A stretch of DNA of 64,000 bases from Nitrospirota bacterium. GTDB lineage: Bacteria; Nitrospirota; Thermodesulfovibrionia; Thermodesulfovibrionales; UBA6898. Location of the stretch: contig JAJZPM010000003.1 in the NCBI GenBank assembly GCA_021811105.1, forward strand, positions 124,001 through 188,000, in the 5' to 3' direction. Positions 27,984 to 35,679 of the stretch are shown here, one piece after another. Every line of letters starts with the position of its first letter. Position 1 is the first letter of the stretch. The notes under the pieces are model-generated. The model was not told the DNA's origin, did no database searches, and saw only the letters and a program-made list of their open reading frames with translations. A program made the translations under genes and the position numbers.

Positions 27984-28073
27984 CCTTTCCCTCTCCCCTG
28001 TCGCCGTATGATGTTCACATCCGTAGCAGGGGTTTTCTTTCTGCCTTTCTTTCTTTCGACATTGTCGACAATG
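27838..28073. repeat. Cluster of ACATYGTCG-like repeats
   Basis: About nine copies of a motif near ACATYGTCG occur within 235 bases, for example ACATTGTCGA, ACATCGTCGT twice, ACACTGTCGA and a perfect CGACATTGTCGACAATGTCG palindromic pair near 28051-28070. They span the start and 5' part of the low-complexity frame. Confidence 0.55.
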
Positions 28074-28094
28074 TCGACTGTGTCTACCATAAAG

Positions 28095-28177
28095 GTATAT
28101 ATATAGTGGGTGGCATTTTCTGCCCCTATCGCTTTCCGGGGTGATAGAGGCATATTCTGCCCCTAGTGATAGAGGCA
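28095..28177. other. Origin-like cluster: iterons beside an AT tract
   Basis: TGCCCCTATC (28121-28130) faces GATAGAGGCA (28143-28152), and TGCCCCTA (28158-28165) faces TGATAGAGGCA (28167-28177). On the minus strand TGCCTCTATCAC occurs twice in direct order. A TATATATATA tract (28096-28105) adjoins. Placed right after the RepO-like gene, the layout resembles a theta replication origin. Confidence 0.45.
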
Positions 28178-28180
28178 GAT

Positions 28181-28576
28181 TTAGCACGCCTTCTCCCCCT
28201 TTGCCCTGGGGTGATAAAGCCACTCGTCCCGGATACGGTAGCTGTTGACTTTGTGGGTGACGCCGTTCTCTCGGTAGGCACGCTGGGTGCGGGTGAAAAC
28301 CTTAAAAGTGTGCTCAAGCGTCCACAGCGCCCGGAAAATGTGTCTGCGGTCAATCCCCGTCAGCTCTTCCAGAGTGTGTGTGGATACCTCGTTCTCGGAC
28401 TGCTGAAAGCCGACGGTCATGCGGACAACGGCCATAAGGACTTGTATCTCGTTCTTACTGAGGTCCCCGCCGAAAATAAGGTCGGCGAGTTTATAGGAAA
28501 CCTGAACGAATCCGTTGACGGCGAGTCTTTCGCGGAGGGTCTTCGTCGACTGTGACGACATCGTTTTTGTTTCCAT
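28181..28576 (-). CDS. Phage replication protein O-like winged-helix protein
   Basis: 131 residues. FVQVSYKLADLIFGGDLSKNEIQVLMAVVRMTVGFQQSENEVSTHTLEELTGIDRRHIFRALWTLE is the pattern of the RepO N-terminal domain (helix, T-G-F turn, winged helix), which binds origin iterons. AAGGGGG precedes the ATG. It follows the primase-like gene by 11 bases, and an iteron-like cluster lies just after its stop. It may start replication of the excised element. Confidence 0.72.
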   Translation of the reverse strand: METKTMSSQSTKTLRERLAVNGFVQVSYKLADLIFGGDLSKNEIQVLMAVVRMTVGFQQSENEVSTHTLEELTGIDRRHIFRALWTLEHTFKVFTRTQRAYRENGVTHKVNSYRIRDEWLYHPRAKGEKAC

Positions 28577-28587
28577 AGTCGTCCCCC

Positions 28588-29172
28588 TTAAACCAGCCTG
28601 CTTGGCGTGTTGGGCCGGCGGATATAGCTCTTGTCGTCCTTGGCCTCTCCGGAGGAAAGCCGCCGGTTGTGCTCCATCGCCGCTCTTGTTTCTTCGGGGT
28701 CGTTCGGGTCGTAGAACTCTCCAGGGTCATCCATGGCCGGCGTCTCTCCCTGCCGGTCCTCCGCTGCCTCCTCGGTCTTCCGCTCCTCGCCGTTCTCCGT
28801 GCGGGAAGGGGAACCGGCGGTGATTCCGGCGATGGCCCTAAGCTCGGTCATGGCAGAAACATAGTCAACACCGTAAATCACTTGCCACAAATCAAGGATA
28901 GTTCTGCAGACCGGTCTGCCGTCTGTATCTTTGTATTTGGCAAGCCATGCACCGGAGCCCTGGCGGGTGGCCAGAAAAACAGTCACCGGCCCGTTGATGT
29001 GTGGAAGAGAAGGAAAAACAGCGCTGTTAATACGCCGCTGCGTAGAGCGGAATCCGCGCTTCTCCAAAAGATGCAGTAACGGGATTTGTTTTATGAGTTG
29101 GATTTCGGATTGCCGCTTACTGCTGCGGCCGGTGATGTTGCTGCGGTCGTAGTTGTCGTTCGGTGTGGTCAT
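28588..29172 (-). CDS. Primase N-terminal (CHC2)-like protein lacking zinc ligands
   Basis: 194 residues. The first 110 follow the CHC2 primase zinc-domain outline (IPLLHLLEKRGF, strands with GPVTVFLATRQGSGAWLAKYKD, then DLWQVIYGVDYVSAMTELRAI), but the cysteines and histidine are missing. A disordered Glu/Asp-rich part and a basic end RRPNTPSRLV follow. AAAGGAG precedes the ATG. First gene after the leader at 29281-29403. Function as a replication accessory protein is inferred. Confidence 0.5.
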   Translation of the reverse strand: MTTPNDNYDRSNITGRSSKRQSEIQLIKQIPLLHLLEKRGFRSTQRRINSAVFPSLPHINGPVTVFLATRQGSGAWLAKYKDTDGRPVCRTILDLWQVIYGVDYVSAMTELRAIAGITAGSPSRTENGEERKTEEAAEDRQGETPAMDDPGEFYDPNDPEETRAAMEHNRRLSSGEAKDDKSYIRRPNTPSRLV

Positions 29173-29280
29173 CGCAATGCTCCTTTACGATTGACCACCC
29201 CGAAGGGTTGCGGCTCCCTACTTGATGTTTAATGGCCGGGCGTTTAGCAGGGTTAGCCCGTGGTTAATAAAAACACAAAA

Positions 29281-29388
29281 CCCTTGAGGTGGTGGACTGG
29301 CTAGGTCTCCTCAAGGGCTCTGTTTGTGTGCCCGAAGGCACACGGTAAAAAACTTTATGATTGCTGTTCGGGTTTTCGCCAGTCCACC
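29281..29388 (-). ncRNA. Attenuator-like structured leader of the replication operon
   Basis: In the minus-strand RNA order: GGTGGACTGGC (29388-29378), hairpin GTGTGCC-ttcg-GGCACAC (29343-29326), then CCCTTGAGG...CCTCAAGGG (29317-29309 with 29289-29281) followed by TTTTGTGTTTTT. The last is a terminator hairpin. Its loop contains GCCAGTCCACC (29301-29291), the perfect 11-base complement of the first arm. Both pairings at once would form a tight pseudoknot, so they probably compete. This is the form of a transcription attenuator or riboregulator controlling replication genes. Confidence 0.6.
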
Positions 29389-29402
29389 CAAAAACTAATC
29401 AA

Positions 29403-29430
29403 AGTATACCACGCTGAAAAATTCTGTCAA
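29403..29430 (-). promoter_or_regulatory. Strong sigma-70-like promoter of the replication operon
   Basis: TTGACA (29430-29425), 16-base spacer, TATACT (29408-29403) on the minus strand. Start would be near 29397, nine bases before the first arm of the structured leader. Confidence 0.75.
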
Positions 29431-29585
29431 GCGTTTTTTTGGCGTATTTACGCCCTTTGTGGGCTCATGCACCGTCGTGCATCTATTATACAGATATTAT
29501 CTCCGGGTGAATGTAGGATTTTGTTTCCTGGGGGAAAAAAGCGGGGGACCCGTGCGGTGAGTCCCCCCGAGGGTGGTCTGCTCAG
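29431..29585. other. Intergenic stretch between pilin operon end and replication promoter
   Basis: Holds GGCGTA-ttt-ACGCC and GGGC-type hairpins that could end the pilin operon transcript on the minus strand (the T-rich side is not long). No ORF is convincing. Confidence 0.4.
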
Positions 29586-30413
29586 TCAGTATGAACGTCC
29601 GTCGAACATCAGCGCGCCACACCCGACTGTCTGCCCCGGCGTGTATGTGCAATTCGGCATTGTCTGGCCGCATGCACATCCGTTAGCGTCCGCTATCCCT
29701 TGGGTACTCCCGGCCCACGGCTGTATCTGTCCGCTGTTGCTGTAGTCGTTGGCCTCACGGACATAGAGTGATTCAAGCGGCGGGTTCCCGTTCCACCCGA
29801 GCGTGCCGCCGCTGGTCACGGTGCTGGCCGTCGTAGGCCGTTGGGCATAAATCCTCTGGTTGAAATCCTGGGAGATATATCCGTTGGGATATGTCCCCGG
29901 TGCGTATGGAGCGCCTTCGACGTACATCGTATAGAGCGCCTGCATTGACGGATTCGTCGCCGCGCTTGCGTACCCGAGTTTCGAGGCCGTGTCGGCCGCA
30001 ATGGCGGAACCGACAATCGTCGTGTCGTTGATGACGTTCGCCGTGAACGCCGTCACCGTCGGGGAAGCCGTGTCGGCCGTGGTGGCCCACACGGCATTGA
30101 TTGCCGAATCGGCGCTGGTCGCCGTGGTGGCTGTGTTGGAGTACAAAGCGTGCATGTTCGTCGTGTCCAGCGTCGAGCTGGTCATCGTCGCATAGTCCTT
30201 CTTGCCCTTGGCACTCGTGAACATTGTAGATGCCGTGAGCTGTTTTGTCCCGTAACGACAGTCCATAAGCTGTTCACAACTGTCCTTCAGAACGCGGTCC
30301 GTCGTCAGCGCCGTCATTTCATGATTCACGGCGTCGTCCATCACGACGGTCCCGGCATAGGCAAGGCCGGATAACAGTAAGACAAGAAACCCGGATAAAA
30401 GAAAATGTCTCAT
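29586..30413 (-). CDS. Exported Ala/Thr-rich protein, last gene of the relaxase-pilin operon
   Basis: 275 residues. Signal peptide (MRHFLLSGFLVLLLSGLAYAG), then low-complexity Thr/Ala/Ser repeats with many TADTAS-type units, and a C-terminal part with four cysteines (CACGQTMPNC, VGCGALMF) that could be disulfide-bonded. No family recognised. Such proteins next to a pilin are often tip adhesins or substrates, which is inference. Confidence 0.7.
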   Translation of the reverse strand: MRHFLLSGFLVLLLSGLAYAGTVVMDDAVNHEMTALTTDRVLKDSCEQLMDCRYGTKQLTASTMFTSAKGKKDYATMTSSTLDTTNMHALYSNTATTATSADSAINAVWATTADTASPTVTAFTANVINDTTIVGSAIAADTASKLGYASAATNPSMQALYTMYVEGAPYAPGTYPNGYISQDFNQRIYAQRPTTASTVTSGGTLGWNGNPPLESLYVREANDYSNSGQIQPWAGSTQGIADANGCACGQTMPNCTYTPGQTVGCGALMFDGRSY

Positions 30414-30438
30414 ACTCGTTTACCTCCTTGGTTAAGGG

Positions 30439-31119
30439 TTACGGCATCACCATGGTGTCCGTTACTTTCCCTGCGGTAAGCGTTACCAAAATCTGAGCGT
30501 AAGGCGTCGCCGACGGATACAGACAATCCACGACCCCCGGAGCCATGTAATCCCTCGTCATTTTCCCCGCCACGCCGTCCCACTGCGGCCGCTGAAGGTC
30601 TCCCGCTACCCAGCCATGGGCGGCGTCAATCGGACTTAAGAAAACGCTAACAATAAACTGCACATCGCCGAGCCCGCTGAGTAAATCCGCCGGTGCAAGC
30701 ATCATCGGCATTTTGACAGACGAATTACTGAGCGCACCGTCCGGGACCCTGTGACTCGCTGCCGAGAGAATCCCGCTGCCGAAAGCGTCTGTTGCGCCGT
30801 CAACGTAGTTGTTCCACTGAATATCTTTACCTGCGTCTGTAGTGGCATTATACAGACCCGGAACGCCGGGAAGCTGTGCCGTATAATACAGCTCGTAGCC
30901 GTCCCAGTAGCTCGCGTATCCGTTCGGCAGGTCCGGGCTCGTGTGCCATTTGCTCTGGTCCGAAAACTCAATGTCCAGTTTGGCCATTAAATCTCCGGCG
31001 CTCGAAGTGTAGGGCGTCGCCGTGATGGTGGCCGGGAACATCCCGCATGAATCCGCATAAGCCGCCCCGGTCGTCATGATTACTGCGAGAAACAAGACTG
31101 CTGCAAAAATCTTCTTCAT
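30439..31119 (-). CDS. Exported hypothetical protein
   Basis: 226 residues from ATG 31119 (GGAGG in front). Signal peptide MKKIFAAVLFLAVIMTTGAAYA, then a beta-rich domain of about 200 residues with two cysteines (SCGMFP near 25 and DCLYPS near 200). Unrecognised. Lies between the prepilin group and the Thr-rich exported protein, suggesting a surface or periplasmic role in the same apparatus. Confidence 0.7.
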   Translation of the reverse strand: MKKIFAAVLFLAVIMTTGAAYADSCGMFPATITATPYTSSAGDLMAKLDIEFSDQSKWHTSPDLPNGYASYWDGYELYYTAQLPGVPGLYNATTDAGKDIQWNNYVDGATDAFGSGILSAASHRVPDGALSNSSVKMPMMLAPADLLSGLGDVQFIVSVFLSPIDAAHGWVAGDLQRPQWDGVAGKMTRDYMAPGVVDCLYPSATPYAQILVTLTAGKVTDTMVMP

Positions 31120-31230
31120 CTGTCTACCTCCATGTTTGATTGTTATTCCTTGGGAAGCTGTCCGGCTCCCCGTCCCCCGTCGGGTACCAGGGTACCACAA
31201 ATCATGGCCCTGGGTACCAGCGTTTTTTTT

Positions 31231-31335
31231 TCATCTCAGAAAATCCAGAACCCTGATATATACAACAGCCGTCGTGATGGACAGAACGACAACGGCCGTG
31301 ATTATCATCTGTGCAAGCTCCCATTTACTACGCAC
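31231..31335 (-). CDS. Small single-span membrane peptide
   Basis: 34 codons, GTG start at 31335 with GGGGG six bases upstream, overlapping the end of the gene before by 8 bases. The middle MIITAVVVLSITTAVVYI is one membrane span with a short charged end. No family. It could be a real small subunit or a chance frame. Confidence 0.4.
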   Translation of the reverse strand: MRSKWELAQMIITAVVVLSITTAVVYIRVLDFLR

Positions 31336-31825
31336 TGCGGCCCCCGTGGTAAATCATCGTCTTTTCGAACTCAAGACCTGCGTCGGCCGCCTGGTCAATC
31401 TCCACACGGACAAGCGCCCCGGCGTATGTCCCGACGGCCTGTATAACATTCAGCGTGTCAGCATAGTTCCACTGCGGCCCTCTGCGGACTGACGCTGCGG
31501 TCCGGAGAATGGAGCCGGACGCCTGGAAGCTGAACCGCTCGTGTATCCCCTTGGGCGGTGCATCGATGTCGATTTTATTTCCCGCCCACAGGTGGCCACC
31601 TCTCACACTCGGAGAATAAACTATCGTCGCTGCATGGACCGGCACTGTCCGGCCCATGACGGCTGTTTCCGCCGCGGCCGCTGTCCCGCTGACGACGCAC
31701 GGGCCGGAGAGAATCCTTTTCCCCGTGAATCCCTGAGCGAAAGAGACGGCTACAAGCACAAAGAGTATGATTACCGTCCCGCCGATAAAAGCGCCTGCCG
31801 TCCTGCTGATACTGATTTTCTTCAT
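31328..31825 (-). CDS. Membrane-anchored hypothetical protein of pilin cluster
   Basis: 165 residues. N-terminal basic end and one span (about 11-30, AGAFIGGTVIILFVLVAVSFAQG), then an extracytoplasmic beta-rich domain. No prepilin site (no G before the span in the F-x-x-x-E setting). Not recognised. It follows the pilin gene by 62 bases. Confidence 0.65.
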   Translation of the reverse strand: MKKISISRTAGAFIGGTVIILFVLVAVSFAQGFTGKRILSGPCVVSGTAAAAETAVMGRTVPVHAATIVYSPSVRGGHLWAGNKIDIDAPPKGIHERFSFQASGSILRTAASVRRGPQWNYADTLNVIQAVGTYAGALVRVEIDQAADAGLEFEKTMIYHGGRSA

Positions 31826-31887
31826 GGTCGTCCCTCCCTCAGAAAAAGGGGAAGGGCCGAAGCCCCTCCCCGGTGGATATGGTTGTG

Positions 31888-32415
31888 TTAGTTGGTCGCA
31901 CAGGTGATAGATGCACCTGTGAGTCCTGCAACGACATCAGCGATATCGCCAGTTGCTCCGGGTGTAACAACGGACACATTTGCGGTGCCGAGCTGCTTTG
32001 CCCACTCGGTTTTGATATCGTTTGCGATGGCCAACTCCGGGGTTGCAAGAGTGAGCGTCACCCCACCGACGGGGTCGCATTTGTAAGTGTAGGTGCTCGC
32101 CGGAGCCGCCGGCAGAAAGGTCACGATGCCGGGGGATTTTGTACCGGCGAGGTCGCTGGGGTATCCGTTGTACTTGGCAAAATAACTTATCATTGCGCCC
32201 TTCACGGTTTCGAGCTGCTGGGCCGACGCACTGATTTTCGAGCGTTTAATCTGCTCCTGTGCTCCCATGTAGACGACACCGATGATGATAGCGAGCACCA
32301 CTATCGCTATCGCCATTTCTGCGAGCGAGAAACCCCGCTCTGCCGTGAGGGCCTTGCGGACCCTCGCCCTGATACCCATGCTGCCCGGTGCTACCAAAAC
32401 CGTTGTTGCTTCCAT
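31888..32415 (-). CDS. Type IV prepilin
   Basis: 175 residues. Leader of about 28 residues ending AERG, then FSLAEMAIAIVVLAIIIGVVYMGA: the prepilin peptidase site with Glu at +5 and the N-terminal assembly helix. The globular part has two cysteines (YKCDP and ITCATN near the end) like the D-region of pilins. AGGAGG precedes ATG 32415; an earlier ATG lacks this. No peptidase or pilus ATPase is in the element, so processing would use host enzymes. Related forms are seen in conjugative thin pili (PilS/TadE-like) and type IV pili. Confidence 0.88.
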   Translation of the reverse strand: MEATTVLVAPGSMGIRARVRKALTAERGFSLAEMAIAIVVLAIIIGVVYMGAQEQIKRSKISASAQQLETVKGAMISYFAKYNGYPSDLAGTKSPGIVTFLPAAPASTYTYKCDPVGGVTLTLATPELAIANDIKTEWAKQLGTANVSVVTPGATGDIADVVAGLTGASITCATN

Positions 32416-32480
32416 CTGTGAATCCTCCTTTTTACTGCCTTTATAGTCCCCGCATGGGGACATGGGTTTATACTGTGCTG

Positions 32481-32741
32481 CTACCTCGCCGGTGCGTTCG
32501 GCGTCCTGCCGTTTGTCCTAGCCTGTCTCTGCTGCGCTTCCCGACCGTTGTTCTGGGCCTGACCCTGGCCGTTGTGGCTGTCACGGTGGTTCTGGCCGCC
32601 CTGGCCGTCCTGTTTCATGCGGTCAGCGATTGCCTTGTGCATCGCCTGGGCCATGGTCGAGGCTCCCTGCGTGATGCCTGCTGCTGTCTGCTCCGCCATG
32701 GCGAGATAATCACCGTCCAGCAATGCTCTCATTGTGCTCAT
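32481..32741 (-). CDS. Small Gln/Gly/Asn-rich hypothetical protein
   Basis: 86 residues. A helical N-terminal half (LLDGDYLAMAEQTAAGITQGASTMAQAMHKAI) and a disordered Gln/Asn/Arg half ending TPNAPAR. Starts in a TAATG overlap with the gene before. Unknown; its Arg-ending tail resembles the GPxR ends of other island proteins. Confidence 0.6.
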   Translation of the reverse strand: MSTMRALLDGDYLAMAEQTAAGITQGASTMAQAMHKAIADRMKQDGQGGQNHRDSHNGQGQAQNNGREAQQRQARTNGRTPNAPAR

Positions 32742-33619
32742 TACTGATTCACCTCCTCCCCGTCTGCATTTACCCTATCCATCCGTTCTATCTCTGCTTT
32801 GATTCGTCCTGCATAATCGGGCGCTACCTCCTGCGCCCTGTCACTGCAGGCCCGCTCAATCCTGACATTGCGGTCCCGCTTCCCCTGCCGGACCTGGCTG
32901 CTGTAGTCGCTCCACACCTCGGCAAGCCTGGCGCGTCCCCGCTCTGCCTCTCGCTGCTGCCGGTAGATAAGCCGGCGGGCCTCCTCCTCTGCCGACATCT
33001 GCGGATATCTCCCCGGCCGGTGTTCGCCTTCATACCAATATCCGGGGGTGAGTGATTTGATGCGGTTCACGACGGCGGCGAGCTCGTCGGGCGTCCGGAG
33101 CCGGATGTCCTGGACCGCCTCCCCGAACTGTTCACGCATCAAAGTAAGCTCCGTGTTAGCGCCCCGGAGAACATCATCGGCGAGTATGTCCAAGGACCGG
33201 AGGTTGCCGTATATCGTGTGACACAGCGTTCTATCCGCTTCGACCCATACCCAAGTTGACGGGTGTTCGGTGGCAAACACGCTGCAAAATGCAAGCCCTT
33301 CCTCTACAGCCGTCTTGTGATACTGCCACTGCAAGTAGCCCTCTGCGATTCCACAAAACACCTCCGCCGCTTGTTCGTCCAGGTCTCTCTTTATCCGCTC
33401 CTCTTTGGCCGTCCCGTCCAGGCTGATAAATGCCGACAGGTCGAGGACGCAAGGCTGAACCCAGCGCCGGAGAAACAACAGCGTCGGCGACAAAGGACCG
33501 GCGTCGAGGAGCCTGGCGTCGATGCGGGGATTGATGGTCTTGTATGCCCTGATGGCACGGAGCAAGCGGATGCTCTGGCGGCCGTTTAATCCCTGCCGTT
33601 TCGTCGTCGTGCTGTTCAT
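32741..33619 (-). CDS. Hypothetical cytoplasmic protein of the relaxase-pilin operon
   Basis: 292 residues, no signal or membrane span. N-terminal basic region, central helical domain, then an Arg/Glu-rich coiled coil (about 215-285). Start overlaps the upstream gene by 4 bases (ATGA) and the stop overlaps the next start. Not recognised. Position beside the TrbL-like channel suggests an accessory role in transfer or pilus function. Confidence 0.65.
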   Translation of the reverse strand: MNSTTTKRQGLNGRQSIRLLRAIRAYKTINPRIDARLLDAGPLSPTLLFLRRWVQPCVLDLSAFISLDGTAKEERIKRDLDEQAAEVFCGIAEGYLQWQYHKTAVEEGLAFCSVFATEHPSTWVWVEADRTLCHTIYGNLRSLDILADDVLRGANTELTLMREQFGEAVQDIRLRTPDELAAVVNRIKSLTPGYWYEGEHRPGRYPQMSAEEEARRLIYRQQREAERGRARLAEVWSDYSSQVRQGKRDRNVRIERACSDRAQEVAPDYAGRIKAEIERMDRVNADGEEVNQ

Positions 33620-33963
33620 TTGCCGTACCTCCAGTCTCCGGGGAGATAGCGCCCTTTCTTTTTATCCGGTTCCTGCGCCTCCCGGCCCTTCAGGTATTCG
33701 TCATACTCCCCTTGCAACGAGAACGGCTGGTCACTGTGTATGCACCCTTCGTTCTCGGCCATTTCTATGGTTTTGAGCAACGCCTGTGCCTCCCGGAGTT
33801 TGTCGCTGTCGGGACAAAAATGGTACGAAAGATACAAGGTGTCCTCTGCCTTTCCTTCTCCCCCTTTGTGCGCTTCCGGGCACAAGGTCTGAAACGCCTT
33901 GTGTATTTTTTCGGTATCCACTGTGATGTTGATGTAACGCTGTTTTATACTGACTTCCGCCAT
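33616..33963 (-). CDS. Hypothetical protein of the relaxase-pilin operon
   Basis: 115 residues from ATG 33963, with AAAGGAG nine bases before it; longer frame from 34095 overlaps the membrane protein gene and is not used. Acidic and soluble with two cysteines. Unrecognised. Confidence 0.62.
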   Translation of the reverse strand: MAEVSIKQRYINITVDTEKIHKAFQTLCPEAHKGGEGKAEDTLYLSYHFCPDSDKLREAQALLKTIEMAENEGCIHSDQPFSLQGEYDEYLKGREAQEPDKKKGRYLPGDWRYGK

Positions 33964-33979
33964 TGTCTGTCTCCTTTCC

Positions 33980-35350
33980 CTATCTGGTCTGTCCCAGTCC
34001 ACCGACTGCGCTCTGCACAAGCTGCACGCTTCCGCCGACAATGGATTCCGCCACGCTGAAGGTTCCGAACATGGTTTTTGCGAGCGGTACCACAATGATG
34101 AACGGTGCGAACAGCCCGAAAATAATCCAGCGAAGTGCGAGTCCGATTATGTCCGTGAGACCTGACGCTGTGCTCGGGTCCCCTATGAAAACATCTCCCA
34201 TTTTGCTGAGTAGCCCGCCGTCCATCATGATGGTGCCGAACAATATCAACGCCGTTGCGAATATCACGCTTGCAAGGGCGGGAACCAGCATGAGCTGTAT
34301 CCCCTTGGCGAAATGCCGGATGAACGCCTGCTTCTGGCCTTCTCCGAATGCAAGGTTCACAGCCGAGAACGGGAAGGACACGGCGTAAATACAGACTTCT
34401 GCGAGCCATTGTATAAGCACGCCGAAGAAAGCGAATGTGAGGGCGTACACGAAGATTGACCCGCTGAGTATCCGGGCGACTATCAGCCCGATTGCAGCAA
34501 GGACCGTAGTCACAACGCCGGAGATGCCGGCTGCCGTCGCCGCCGTGGCACCTAACGCCAACGCATTGACAAACGGAATCAGGAACGCAGTCGCACCGAC
34601 AAGGGACAGTAACAGCCCGAGTATCAGAATAATCGGCAGGTATTTTATGAGTGTAGAAATGTAGTTCAACAGATTGGGGATGGCGTCCGCTCCGAGAGCG
34701 TGCAGGATTTTGTCTAAGAAGTTGCTGTTAGTAGTCTTCGCTGTCTCCAAGCATTGCTCATATTTTTCCGCTAGAGGCTGATAGCGGTTAATAATACTGT
34801 CAACCGCTTTGACGGCATTGTTAGCGACACCGAGAATGCCGTTTGTGTTCTGAGTGAATAAAGATTGAAGAGCAAGGGTCTTCGACAGCCCGACGAGGTC
34901 CGAACTGCTTCCTGCCGGGATGCTCGTCAACCCACAGGCCCCGACGTTGTCAACGAAAGACCCGTCCGCTACCATGCCTCCCCAGTCCGCATTGTATACG
35001 GGGAGGTTGTTGGCTACCTTGTCCCCGAAATCGATGCCTGCCTTAGCGATAAACCACGGCCACGCCCCCAGAAAGTTCAGGTTCATGGTGGCTCCCTGCA
35101 ACGGGATGCAAATCATAATCAGGAAGAAGAACCGGACCCAGTTTTCTTTCGCCACAGCCTTTGCTTTTTCTAATCCGTTCTCTCCCCCCTGCCATGTGTT
35201 ATACGCAAACCTCGCAATGATGAAGATGAAGCACAGCATGATAGCGATAGGTGCGACAATGTCCACGGCGATATACCGGTAGACATTCCCCGTTGATACC
35301 ATGATGCCGAAAAAGTTGTCCAGGGTACTCGCAAGCGGCGAACTGGTCAT
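33980..35350 (-). CDS. Polytopic membrane protein, TrbL/VirB6/TraG-N-like
   Basis: 456 residues with six or more membrane spans: one near 24-46, one near 75-90, a periplasmic loop of about 110 residues with several Cys/Asn, then a cluster of spans (about 235-430). VirB6/TrbL-type proteins form the inner-membrane channel part of type IV secretion. Sequence identity is not obvious, so the call rests on size, topology and neighbours: relaxase two genes upstream. Starts in a TAATG overlap. Confidence 0.55.
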   Translation of the reverse strand: MTSSPLASTLDNFFGIMVSTGNVYRYIAVDIVAPIAIMLCFIFIIARFAYNTWQGGENGLEKAKAVAKENWVRFFFLIMICIPLQGATMNLNFLGAWPWFIAKAGIDFGDKVANNLPVYNADWGGMVADGSFVDNVGACGLTSIPAGSSSDLVGLSKTLALQSLFTQNTNGILGVANNAVKAVDSIINRYQPLAEKYEQCLETAKTTNSNFLDKILHALGADAIPNLLNYISTLIKYLPIILILGLLLSLVGATAFLIPFVNALALGATAATAAGISGVVTTVLAAIGLIVARILSGSIFVYALTFAFFGVLIQWLAEVCIYAVSFPFSAVNLAFGEGQKQAFIRHFAKGIQLMLVPALASVIFATALILFGTIMMDGGLLSKMGDVFIGDPSTASGLTDIIGLALRWIIFGLFAPFIIVVPLAKTMFGTFSVAESIVGGSVQLVQSAVGGLGQTR

Positions 35351-35679
35351 TATCGTTTTCCTCCGCTACTCACGATGGTTTCGTATGCCTCCCTGCGGAG
35401 CACGTCGTCATAGCTGAGGCCGGGCCGCTCCCATGTCCCGCATTTCTCCCCGGCCGAGCACTGTCCGGTCTCGGGACAGATAGGAGCGTGACAGAACTCC
35501 ACGGGACAAAGCGGCGTCTCGGCCGTGAACTCGTGAACCTGCCCGCACTCCGGGCATTTATAGGACCCTTTTTTCAGCCGGTCCCTGTAAGCCGCTCCGA
35601 GCGTGTAATATTTCCCCTGAGGCGTCCACCGCCACGCCTCGAATCTCGATACAAGCCTTGCATACAGTTTTGTAATCAT
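35350..35679 (-). CDS. Small multi-cysteine zinc-binding protein
   Basis: 109 residues. Cysteine pattern CPEC, then C-x-x-x-x-C-HAPIC-x-x-x-x-x-C-x-x-x-x-x-C suggests two metal sites. It overlaps relaxase by 4 bases at its start and ends where the membrane protein begins. Unknown; perhaps an accessory of the relaxosome. Confidence 0.62.
   Translation of the reverse strand: MITKLYARLVSRFEAWRWTPQGKYYTLGAAYRDRLKKGSYKCPECGQVHEFTAETPLCPVEFCHAPICPETGQCSAGEKCGTWERPGLSYDDVLRREAYETIVSSGGKR

Noticed and set aside
33616-34095. 159-residue version of the small operon protein
   Set aside because: The first 44 residues would overlap the membrane protein gene; ATG 33963 has a good ribosome site.
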